Origin: Chrysaora quinquecirrha
Lineage: Eukaryota > Cnidaria > Scyphozoa > Semaeostomeae > Pelagiidae
Direction: 5' to 3'
NCBI GenBank assembly: GCA_014526335.1
Contig: JACTAT010000059.1
Location: 2,119,596-2,183,595, forward strand
Length of the DNA: 64,000 bases
The position numbers and the translations under genes were made by a program. Each line of letters opens with the position of its first letter. Positions within the stretch are counted from its first letter, which is position 1. The notes beneath the pieces were generated by a model. The model saw nothing but the letters and a program-made list of their open reading frames with translations. It did no database searches and was not told the DNA's origin. Of this stretch, positions 1 through 10,179 are shown in pieces.

Positions 1-149
1 TTCTGAATCTGTCAAAATTGCAAAAATTATTCGCATCGGCCTTAGCTATAAAATTTTATGATAAATTAAAATTCTCAAAATACCCCGCTTTTGGCATGAA
101 ATTTGGTTCAGGTCCTGGTTTGTGCAGGAGATTGGGGATGATACTTTCC

Positions 150-171
150 TGACGTCAAGTCAGGAACTCTC
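150..171. repeat. Left arm of 22-bp inverted repeat
   Basis: This 22-mer begins TGACGTCA, a CRE-like octamer. It matches the reverse complement of 5572-5593 at 20 of 22 positions. It lies 62 bp before the THAP gene start, while its partner lies 94 bp upstream of the start of the convergent P2X7-like gene. It could be a terminal or subterminal repeat of one transposon carrying both genes, or a shared promoter element. No target-site duplication is evident next to it. Confidence 0.55.
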
Positions 172-233
172 GTCGAGGAAGGGCTTTTAGGCCTGCTTGC
201 TGTTCTGTTTGTAGCAAGTTCGCTTGAAGAAAC

Positions 234-3200
234 ATGCCTAACAGATGTGTTGTAGCCAGTTGCAATAATTATGCTGATCGCAGTTAAGGTATTGCTTTAC
301 ATAGAATTCCTTTTTATGGTGCTACGCACCAAGAAGCCGTTACAAGGAGACGAAAATGGACAAACTTCGTTAATCAGAAGAGAGCGAGTTGGACTGACAC
401 GAAAAACAGCGTTATTTGTTCATTGCATTTTGCTCCTGAGATGTTGGAGAGGAGATATACATTGTGTCATGGAGATGATAAACCGTTATTACCTTGGTTG
501 ATATCAGACGATATCGGTTGTGCTGCATATCCATCAATACACTTCCCTGTTGGTGGTGATGCTGATGCCAGTGAAGACGATACTCAAAGCAGCAGCAGAG
601 CTCGTAGACAGGTATGATCCTTGTAAAATCTTTCCTATTTTATTTAATATTGATTTGTTTTCCAAGCTTAACTATGTCGTAAGTCCGGTTAACAATAAAC
701 ATTTATCTTATTTGGCATTTTAGTTAGTAAGACATGTATTGAAAACGGTGCCAGAGCCAGGCCCAAGCGGTGGCGTTGAATCTGAAGCAGATGCGGAGAG
801 TGACAAGGAAGGTCCATTGATGGAATTAGAAGAGAGAGAAGAGAGGAATGAGGAAGAACACTTGTCAGATCATGAGCAAATCATTTCAGAGGAGACAAGC
901 CTTGGCAATCAAGTAAAAACTGTAATTAGTACTATTCTTTGTTATATTTCTTGAACTGCAAGCTCAATTACATGTTGATTTTAAATAGTTTAAATAGTTC
1001 TTTTCAAGTGCTAGATAGCTCATAATTTTGTTCAATAAAGGGAAATGGACAATGAAGAATGTATCCACAAAAACAAAGAATATCGCCTGATGAAAAATAA
1101 GCTGATCAGCCTAAAAACCCAAGTAAAAGAACTCAAAAATGAGAAAAGACAACTGAAAAGGAAAATTGGTGTGTCAACATTATATGTTGACATATTCGCT
1201 TATATGGACATTTTGATTTGTTTGGTTTTAGCTTATATCCTTATTTTTGTAAATTCTTTATCATACAGGCCATCTAACTACTGTTGTGAGAGAATCTCCT
1301 GTTAAAATTAACTGTGACCTGTCTGATACTGAATTGTCTAAAGCATTTCTGATTCAAGTGATGATGAACCAAATGATGAAGATATGTCTAAAGATGTGGA
1401 ATATTTACCACAGGATGAAGGGGACATAGAATTAGAAGCAGATTATGAAGAAGATGATAAAGATGATGACCAAGCTGTTATTGTAAACAGGTGAAGATAT
1501 TTGTTCAGATCTGAATGAGATCTTGCTGTTTTTCAATAAGAAATGTCCAGGGCTGTAACATATATCGATATTTTTCAGGCAAGAATCTGCTGGGAAAAAT
1601 CTTCGTACTGAAGCAAAGCACACCACTTTTCTGACACAACTGCTACAAATTTTAGAAATTGAGCGCCAAAAAATTCCGAGCTTCCTCGCTGGTCCCGTTA
1701 ATTTCACACCTTTCGATCCGACCTTTTCAATAAATAGGCAAGAAACCACATTTCTCATTGCGATGATGGGAAACGGATCTCTCCCGAAACGTTGCCCAAC
1801 TAAATATCAAGGGCTTGTCATGATAAGTGGTGACTATCATGTCTAATACAGTGTCAGAAACAGCCTTGATAAGTCCGAATATATTCACTACTGCTACTGT
1901 TGTTCAATATTTGTAACATATGGAAAGGGGAAAATCCACTGATAGAAGTAAAAGAGATAGGGACAATGGTTGCAATCACAACTGCTTGTGGACATTGTGG
2001 GAGAGATTTTACTTGGACAAGTCAGCCCTTGATGCCCAGAATGAAGACAGCAGCAGGAAATTTCTTGCTATGCATGGCAACATTGCTTTCAGGTGGATCA
2101 ATCTCCAAAGTACGTCAACTATTCAATGCAATGGGGCTGGCATGTGTATCACTTTCAACATATTTTAAGCATCAAAAGGTAAGGTGATCTGGAAAATGAC
2201 CTTCTTGTTCAGCTGCCTGGATATGTGATATTTAGAAATCTTATTATTTTAAGCTTTCCTTTTTATATTTCTCTTATTTCCCCTTAATTTAGGCAAAATT
2301 ATTTCCTGCAATATTTATACATTGGAATAATTGGAATATGTTCAAAAGCCTCGAAAATAAAAAACTTGTCCTGGCAGGTGATGCAAGACATGATAGAATG
2401 GGCCACTGTGCCAAGTACGGAGTGTATTCTATGTTCTCATGTGATGATTCAAAGGTCATAGACTTTCAACTTGTTCAGGTAAAATATAATAAATCATCAT
2501 TTATCATTTCTGATATTGAGTTATAGGTTATGTCAGTGTTAAAACAATACCCTTTGATCTGGTGCTCTTGATTTTGTTCTAGATTTCTAAATTGAAGTTT
2601 GTAAATAGTGTTTGGGTCTTCCATCTGAATGAGAAACTCTTACTATGTAGGTTTTGTTACGTCAGCTTACCTTCTATGCGATGATTGGGTAAAACATGAT
2701 TCTTCTTTTATCACACTAGAAAAATGAGGTTGGCAGCAGTAATGCAATGGACCTTCATGGACTCAAAAAGTGCATCAAAAGAACTTTAAAATTGTGAAAA
2801 GCTCTCCATGGACACCTTGGTTACTGATTGACATATCTCAATTACAAAATATGTCAGAGAGAGTCACCCAGATATAAAGCATTTTTTTTTACCTATGGCA
2901 TATCAAAAAAAGGGTGTATCAATTATCATTTTTCATTTCTTAGCATGATAAAGTATGTTATCTTACATATCTCTTATACTTTGTATTGATTCATGCCTTT
3001 TCCAAAACAACTGTAAATCTTTGTTGAAGTTATGACATATAAATGAAATTTCTACTTGAAACCTTACTTTTCAATCAATTGATTATCTCCCTGTTTCTTT
3101 AGAAATACGGAAAGTCCTAAGCAAGATATCGAAAGAAAAGGGCATGGAAATTGTCAAGGAATAGATTCGGCCATGTGACTTATCACTTATATTGGTCAGC

Positions 3201-4414
3201 AACAACAACAAGCAATGGGAATGGTGCTGTGATTCTGGCCAAGTTTTAAGCTTTTCTGCAAAACATTTTAGACAAGCACAAAGATTTTGATGAGCCAATA
3301 TTGAATGCCTGTGCACATGGTCCTCTAGAACCAAAGAAATGGCTTTTAGAAGGTTTTATATAGCTAAGCTCATAAAACCTTTGTAAGATCATTTACTTGT
3401 TTATCATAAAATTTTGGTCAACACTGACTTAACGATAATTATCAACAGATTCAAAAGAATATGGAAAAATCTCGAAAGCTCTTCTTGACAAAAAACTTTT
3501 GAATGGAATTAAAAAGGTTTCACCATTTGCACAAACCAGCTGCCTTGAAGGTTACCACTCTGTTGTTAACCAGTTTGCTCCGAAGATGGTAGCCTTCTCT
3601 CATCCCGGGATATTTTGCAGGTACCGTATCCTTAATAAAAATGTCATTATCATTTGGCTAGATGCAAATTCTCAATATAAGCAATAACATCTGCTCTTGA
3701 ATTTCACAGAACAGCCCTTGCTGCCATACATTTTAATGCCAACCTCCACAGAGAAGTCAACACCAGCAAAGATGGGACAAAACAGATAAGAGTATTTTAT
3801 CCCAAGTTTAAGAATGGTGAAGCAACCATAAAAGATGTTCGTTAACCACAGAATTTTGGTTTGTAACCTTTTATTTCTTTAAGTTAACGCTCTTTATGCA
3901 ACTCATTTTTATCCTTTTCAACAATACAATGCTAAAAACCAAAAGTATGTAAAGGTTTATATTTTTGCAGGATATCTGCAAAATATATATCAGATGCTAG
4001 TAGGATCAAGACCAGATGATTTTAGCAAAGCAGAGAGATGCCTTAAAGATCAGACCCCACCACCAATGAACACAATGCTTGAAAAGCAATCAAGAGAAGA
4101 TGCCCTTAAAAAGCTTGCCAACAGAAAAGCAATGATTACAATCGATGTGCCTCCAACAAGCAGTAAATATTGCAAGTTATATTCCTTAACAGATTTCTTA
4201 TTTCAGGCTCCCGTTTTACACAATCTTTGTGCTAACAGTTGGTTACCGGTACTAACAATCACTCTTCTCTATTACAGATCCAAATCAATCTAATTCAGAA
4301 AAAGCATCAAAAGTAAGATGTTGCACTTCATGTAAAAGACCAATGAAGGGTCACAGCAAGTACAGTGACTGTCCCAAGAATAAAAAAAACACAGAAATGA
4401 TAGCATTTGAATAG
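234..4414 (+). pseudogene. THAP-domain transposase-like gene, multi-exon, decayed (Kolobok-like candidate)
   Basis: Exon pieces read in order. 234-282 gives MPNRCVVASC, the first Cys pair of a THAP zinc finger; 305-611 supplies its remainder, with a W residue and then ICSLHF. 724-912 is acidic. 1041-1168 is a Lys/Glu coiled coil. 1269-1490 is acidic with a +1 shift near 1345. About 1580-1840 follows. 1890-2178 contains CGHCGRDFTWTSQP. 2294-2478 contains LVLAGDARHDRMGHCAKYG. A piece starts near 2730 (NAMDLHGLK). About 3170-3360 ends CAHGPLEPKKWLLEG. 3452-3619 contains TSCLEGYHSVVNQFAPK. 3707-3846 and about 3970-4163 follow, then 4278-4414 ends in a CxxC...H...C knuckle. Many junctions are GT/AG. 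Lesions include TAA near 3246 and TGA near 2797. Exon 1-2 and 3-4 joins do not keep phase. The GDxRxD and EGYH motifs suggest a DDE-type catalytic domain. Kolobok transposases are known to carry THAP, but this superfamily call is inference. Confidence 0.7.
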
Positions 4415-4449
4415 TAATAGATTGATTTTGTTAAAATAGAACAGTTTAA

Positions 4450-5478
4450 ATGCTACAGTTCATCTTCATCTATGTAGCCCTTGTAACCATCCACGTCTTG
4501 AAATTTTTCTCTGATTGCATGATATGCACATGCTGGTAGCGGTATGCGCCTATCTCCTAATATGCCATACACCAGTCTCGTAAATTCTCTGTATGATACA
4601 CTCCGCAACAATCTATTAAAAGAGCATAACTGTAAGGATTTAAAAAAATGATTCCCTCTAAATTTTGTATTGCTACAGAATATTTTAGAAAGTCGAACAA
4701 AAGTTTCTGCCAACCTTGATTCTTTGCCAGACTTGTCATATTTTTTGCCTCCCCTATCTTTATATTTGTCTGCTGCCAAACGAAGACTCCATTTTCGGAG
4801 ACAGACATCCTCAAACCCAGGGTGATCAGTGATGCAATTCACCTCCTTTTGCAAATTAACTTTCACCTCATCTGACTGTAAAGAATGCACCTATCCTTCT
4901 AACTCTGTGCAACACAAGCACTCCTTCAAGTTTTGAATGTGGTCAATTTGACAATTACCACACTGACACCTGAAAAACACAATTTAAAGATCATTCAAAC
5001 TTTTAATACTTAACTAATACTATAAAGCTTCTTTCTCCAATTCAAGCAATAGATAACCAATATGTAAGCAATGAAAAAAAGGTAAGCGAAATCATTGAAG
5101 ACATTTGGCAGCTCGCCCCTCCCCTCCGGGTCTGCTTCTTACAGAAAATACCTACAAAATATGTCTACAGTAAAAAGCTAACTTACCATTCTTGATAGCT
5201 ACTAATCTACCAAGTCTTCCCTCCAACACCCGCTTTCTTTCTTCATACTCTTGCTGCCTTTGTAAGAATGCTCTAGTGTTCTCTTCATCAGCAACAGGAT
5301 CATCTAGACAAGCGAAAGCCATATCCTGCTCTAACTCTTGGCCTAGCTCGTCGGCAAAACCTCCACCTCTCTCGTTTTCAGAGCTGCGGAGAACAATTTC
5401 ATCATCTGCCTCAACTGAATATACAGATGTTCCTTCAGAATTTGTGTTTGAATCGGATTCTGATCCATCAGACGACAT
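4450..5478 (-). pseudogene. P2X7 receptor C-terminal-like (P2XR_C) zinc-domain protein, decayed
   Basis: Two exons are visible. Exon 1 (5478-5187) starts MSSDGSESDS, is Ser/acidic, then has a Glu/Arg helix, and ends at a GTAAGT donor. Exon 2 (4970-4450) starts after TTTTTCAG with CQCGNCQ, then CLCC, CITDHPGFEDVCL, a tryptophan and a tail FTRLVYGILGDRRIPLPACA. The Cys clusters and the HPGF..VCL motif are those of the intracellular ballast domain of vertebrate P2X7, which also occurs as channel-free proteins in invertebrates. No P2X transmembrane channel is present. A TAG at 4891-4893 interrupts exon 2, and the exon join is off by one base, so the copy is probably dead. It converges tail to tail with the THAP gene, with only ~35 bp between the two coding ends. 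Its true role is unknown; nucleotide or zinc binding is inferred from the family. Confidence 0.75.
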
Positions 5479-5571
5479 CTTGAGTTACTTATTCTTCAAT
5501 TGCAGTTTTTTTGCTTCTCCAGTCTTTTCCTTATTATGGTCTTCACTGACAACACCATTGATAAAGTTCCT

Positions 5572-5593
5572 GAGCGTTCCTGACTTTACGTCA
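5572..5593. repeat. Right arm of 22-bp inverted repeat
   Basis: The reverse complement of this segment matches 150-171 at 20 of 22 bases (differences C/A and T/G). It lies just upstream of the first codon of the minus-strand P2X7-like gene. Together the two arms bracket 5.4 kb that holds exactly two convergent genes. Confidence 0.55.
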
Positions 5594-5728
5594 CTTCCGA
5601 GCTCATATTTGCTAGTTCCCAGCCTTCTGTTTTGCGCGGATGACAACCAAGAATAGGGGAATTTGTGGGGGCAATAACTCGGTATCAGTGGCAGATTTTG
5701 CCAAAAAAAAAACATCTAAACGCAATCG

Positions 5729-8333
5729 TTGACACCTAAATCTAGCAAATTAAACCATGAAAAAAATGTACATGTCCACTTTAATGTTAATGGGCTACAG
5801 AACAAGACAAAACTACCAGAATTTCAACAATTAATTTCAAGGTACGATATCATAGCGTTTGTTGAGTCAAGAACTGATGATTATGATGACTTTAACCTTC
5901 CGAGATTTAAGGCTACTTACATAAAGAATAGAAAACAAAATAAAAGGAACAAATAAGGTGGAATTTTGTTGGGATATGTGATGATGTAAGCAAACTTTTT
6001 GAAGTAGATTTTGAGATGGGCTCTGAAATCTTAATTTGGCTAAAGGAAAGGAAAAAAGTTCTTGAATCTGCCAATCCAAATAAAATTGCAATAGGATTTT
6101 CTTACATTCCCCCAAATAGTTCTTATTATTATGATGAGGATTGTTTTGATGGTTTGGAAGAGATATCAGCAAATTACAAGAGGAAAATTATGAAGTTTTG
6201 TTACTAGGGGATTTAAATGCAAGGACTAAAAAAGAAATTGATTATATTGAATTTGATCAAAGCTTATTTGATCATTTTGGTCTGGACTGTGGAGATATTC
6301 CTAATGAAACTATTTACAATTTAAAATAATTAAAACAAAAACAAATTCCCACTGAACATTTGTAGGAATACCAATCTTTTCATCTTAATTGGACGTGTAG
6401 GGAGGGATAAAGGAGTAGGAAAAAACACTTCTCATGACAAAACTCTATAAGACTATGCAATTGGAAGTGCTGAAATGCTTTGCTCTTGCAAAAACTTTCA
6501 AGTACATGATTTTAATCCATTGTTTTCAGATGTACAAAGTTCGATATCAGTTTCATTTGGTATTTTAGAAAACATTCAATTTATAAAAATAAAGGATCAA
6601 AAAGTGATCCAAATAACTATCAAGGTATAACATTAGTGAGCTGCCTTGGGAAAATATTTACCAGTATTTTAAATAGAAGGCACTCACTTTTTCTTGAAAT
6701 GAACGAACTTCTTAATGAAAATTAAGCAGGATTTCGTGAAAGCTAGTCAACAATTGATCATATTTTTAATCTAAATCTTATAGCTAATTGGTTCGTTTCT
6801 GATGGAAAGAAACTTTACTGTGCCTTCATATATTATGAGAAAGCATTTGACACTGTTTGGAGAAAAGGACTGTGGTTGAAAATGGTTAATCATGGAATTT
6901 CTGGTAAATGCTTAAACATAATAAAAAATATGTATGATCAGACCAAATCAGCATTGAAATTAAATGGGAAATTAAGTGATGTTTTCCATTGCAACATTGG
7001 AGTTCGACAAGTTATCACCATTATTGTTTGCAATGTTTTTAAACAACATGGATAGTTGCTTTGCAGAAGACGAGAATGAGGGCATTGAATCGATGGGCAA
7101 AAATTTTGTTTATTTTCACTTTTGTATGCAGATGACACGGTAGTTTTTGCAGGTTCAGTGGATAAGCTAAAAAAGTCTCTTGATGCCCTGTACAATTATA
7201 GTTCAATGTTGAAATTAAAGGTTAGTGTAGATAAAACAAAAATTATGATTTTTTCTAAGAGTGGTAGATCAAGTAAGAATTTAAAATTTTCGTATAATAA
7301 TATTCCTTTAGATATTGTTAATGAATTTAAGTATCTTGGTGTTATTTTTAAGAGTAATGGTAGGTTTCTAAGTGCAATTAAACACATAAAATCACAAGCT
7401 AATAAGGCAATGAGATGTATAATTTCTAGAGCAAGATCGATTAATATGCCAATAGACCTCCAAATGAAATTATTTGATTCACTAGTAATACCAATTTTGA
7501 CCTATGGTGCAGAAGTATGGGGATTAGAGAAAACAGACCTGATTGATGAATTAGAACTTCAGTTCTATAAATTAATACTTAACGTCAAAAAATCTACCCC
7601 AAACTACATGAAATATGGCAAATTAGGTCGTACTTCAGTCTCTATTACAATAAAATTAAGAAGGCTTAGCTTGTAAACAAAAATACTAACGGGAAAACAA
7701 ACAAAATTTTTGTTTGTTTTGTATAATATTGTAAGCAGAAATATGAACATAAATTGGATTAGAAGCATTAAAAGTATACTGGATAACTCGGGTTTTTCCT
7801 GTATATGGAATACACATGCGTTTCAAAATGCTAACAAGCTGTTAGAAATCGTAAAAGGCAGGTTCAAGGATCGGTATTTGCAACATTGGAATTTCGATAT
7901 GGAAACATCAAGTAAAGGTAGAATGTATAGGCGCATGAAAAAGAGTTTTGACTTTGAAGAGTATCTTAAAATGTTACTTTCCAACCAATCACAATTTCTA
8001 TGCTGGTTTAGAACTGCTAATCATAAATTATCTGTTGAAGTAGGAAGATGGAACAAAATAGATTATAATCTTCGAAAATGTGACATGTGTTCTTCCAAAG
8101 AAGTTGGAGATGAATATCATACTTTACTAAGATGCCCAGCTTTTGATAATATCAGGAAGAACTTTATACCCAATTACTTTTTTCGTTACCCAACTGATGA
8201 AAAATTCGATTCCTTGATGCAAATAAGTAAAGAAAAGAAATTTATTGCAAATATAGCAAAATTTATTAGAGAAATATTTCGCTATCGCCATAAACTGTCT
8301 CGGTCTCCTGTAAACCTAATCCGACTTCCAATA
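5729..8333 (+). pseudogene. APE-type LINE ORF2 (endonuclease + reverse transcriptase + zinc tail), decayed, 5' part
   Basis: Frames chain into one non-LTR retrotransposon protein. At 5765-5890 an endonuclease start reads HFNVNGLQNKTKL and then FVESRTD. At 6205-6225 a GDLNAR motif appears. At about 6605-6870 an RT region has NYQGITLVSCLGKIF, AGF and a YEKAFDTVW-like segment. At 7122 MYADDTVVFAG is the RT catalytic YADD box. At 7330 FKYLGVIF and at 7500 ILTYGAEVWG are typical of the RT thumb. The 7710-8333 part ends in a CxxC...H...C motif (CDMCSSKEVGDEYHTLLRC). Several stops and shifts are present (for example near 5955, 6205, 6330 and 6725), so the copy is dead. Layout fits the CR1/L2/Jockey group. 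The reading frame is cut at 8333 by the 7-kb element, and the LINE 3' end resumes at 15397. Confidence 0.85.
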
Positions 8334-8341
8334 ATTAATTG
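8334..8341. repeat. Left 8-bp target-site duplication
   Basis: ATTAATTG sits directly before CAGGGCC. The copy at 15389-15396 reads TTTAATTG, so seven of eight bases agree. An 8-bp duplication is typical of hAT and a few other DNA transposon superfamilies. Confidence 0.7.
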
Positions 8342-8789
8342 CAGGGCCATAGCTACGGGGGGGTGTGGGGTTGTGACACCCCCCAGGCAAGTCATCCGTC
8401 ACCAAATTTAAGAAGAAGGGAATTTTTCGGCAGTAGTAACTAAGAAACAAAATAAAAGTGTCGGGAAAGCTTCAGCACATAGCTTGCCGACGAATACTAG
8501 CATCAACTTTCCACAGCTGTCGACTTGTTGGGTATCAATAACAGTTAGGGGGTTGCTAACTGCGAGCTATTGCTGAAAGAAAGTGCATCCTTACCAGCTA
8601 ATCGTATCTGTATATGCCAGTTTTCCAGCCATAACAGATACAGGCGCGCAGCAGCAAACAGGATGGAGATACAATGCACGGGGTCGCCAAGACTGCCTCT
8701 AAAATTATAGGTTTAGTCCTATTTCTAACTGTAAAGCGCTCTAGAGTGCATTATCAAAGTAGTCTCAAATTATACAGTGTATACAAGAA

Positions 8790-9475
8790 TCTAACTGGCA
8801 AATGATTACAATGCTGCATGTATGTCCTCCATTTCTATTAGTATAGCTGCTAATGTCCAAAAAACAGCCAAATTGTTCATTTTAGCGATAAAAGCATGAA
8901 ACTTGGCAGGAATAATAGGAAACATGTACTTTATCATTTCTGATATGGATCCAAGCAGTACTAGGTCTTAGAATGGAGAACTATGCATGCTCAGGAACTG
9001 GTCACATGAAACCGAGGCTATGTCTTAATTGTCTGATATCCCAAGCAAGAGCACAGATATATAGACAAAACCAATAAATATGGTCATATTGGTTTATATT
9101 TATGAAATGGTGAGCTGTACATGCACTAATAGTCCTATCGCGAAAACGAGGCTGTGGTGAAATTGTCATACTATAAAAGCAACAATATTCTTTGGAAATG
9201 AAACCAAAATAAAAATCAACTGTACTTTATTGTTTTCATATTATGTTTCACTCATAAAATTCAGTTTCCGAGTTTCCTCCACGGTTGCACAATCCAGTGC
9301 AAGCAAGATTAGCTTTGAGGAGGCATTTTGCAGCATCCCGGACAACCAGCTTTACAGTCAAATCTTATACCTAAAAAGAGTGCATGGAATCAAGTAAAAG
9401 AGCAAACTAATACATTTCGGCATCATTTGAGGCTTAATGCGATTTTAGGTCAAGAAGGGCATCCCAAAATCGGCT
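8790..9475. repeat. Left inverted arm of the 7-kb element
   Basis: Read on the minus strand, this segment aligns with 14610-15270. By eye about 80% of bases agree over the best 300 bp; both arms share GTTCATTTTA, GATATGGATCCAAGC, ACCGAGGCT, TGTCTTAATTGTCT and TATCGCGAAAACGAGGCTGTG. From 9273 to 9359 the arm is an inverted copy of the Cys-rich C-terminal coding tail of the element's own gene. The outermost 450 bp of each end agree much less well. Confidence 0.8.
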
Positions 9476-9862
9476 CAGTGTTCCAAAACAGAAGCGAGGC
9501 TATGACAAAATGTCTCAAAGTTGCACGTGTTTTCGGTTGAAGCAATGGGTGTTGAAGCCTGCAGGTATGACTTATTTTCAGTTTAAATAGATTTCTATGT
9601 GGAATCATAAAAACAAAGTGCCTTTCGAATAATGAAAGTAATTTTCATAACAAATATGCAATAAAAAGAAAGCATAATATATAAAATAGCAATGAACGAT
9701 TAGGTAACAATTTAGAGTTATTTTATAAATTTTTTATTGCGTCGTTCTTAACTAATTTATAAGAATAAAAATATTAGCAATCTATAACATCAAAATTTAA
9801 GATATATAACTTATTTGTAATATGAAATAGAAATATTAATTATTTGTAAAAATAAATATAAT
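9476..9862. other. AT-rich spacer inside the 7-kb element
   Basis: I see no gene here. The sequence is very AT-rich between 9580 and 9860, and its short ORF remnants are shadows of the inverted arm. Confidence 0.5.
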
Positions 9863-9945
9863 CGCCTCTGGGAAGACTCGAACCTCCACTTGCTTTACTC
9901 AATGCAGCGCGAGGCAGACACGCTAACCAAATCACCACAGAACCA
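9863..9945 (-). repeat. tRNA-like sequence (tRNA pseudogene or SINE head)
   Basis: On the minus strand an A-box-like GGTTAGCGTGTCTG and a B-box-like GGTTCGAGTC stand at tRNA spacing. The 5' GGTTCTG can pair with the 3' CAGAGGC at about six of seven positions. The interval between the anticodon region and the T arm is too long and mispaired for a convincing functional tRNA. It lies upstream of the nuclease gene within the mobile element. Confidence 0.45.
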
Positions 9946-10179
9946 TAGTATTGTATTTATTTGTTATTGGTTCATCATTCTAGTCCCAAATTTCGCTTGG
10001 CTCTTAGATTACTAAAAATGGGTTCTTTTATAGCTCGAGGCTGTAGCTCGAGGAGCAGGCTGAGTGGAGCGGGCAGGCCAACACATTTTGATTTAGACTA
10101 TTCCAAGATTTCAGTTGTGTAAAACAAGATTCGATGTTTGGTAATTATTTTTCAATTCTAAATATTATCATTTGACCCC

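Noticed and set aside
9328..9540. 70-codon plus-strand ORF
   Set aside because: It is the antisense of the inverted coding tail of the nuclease gene.
9863..9945. Functional tRNA gene
   Set aside because: A- and B-box-like parts are present, but the anticodon arm and the spacing to the T arm do not fold well.
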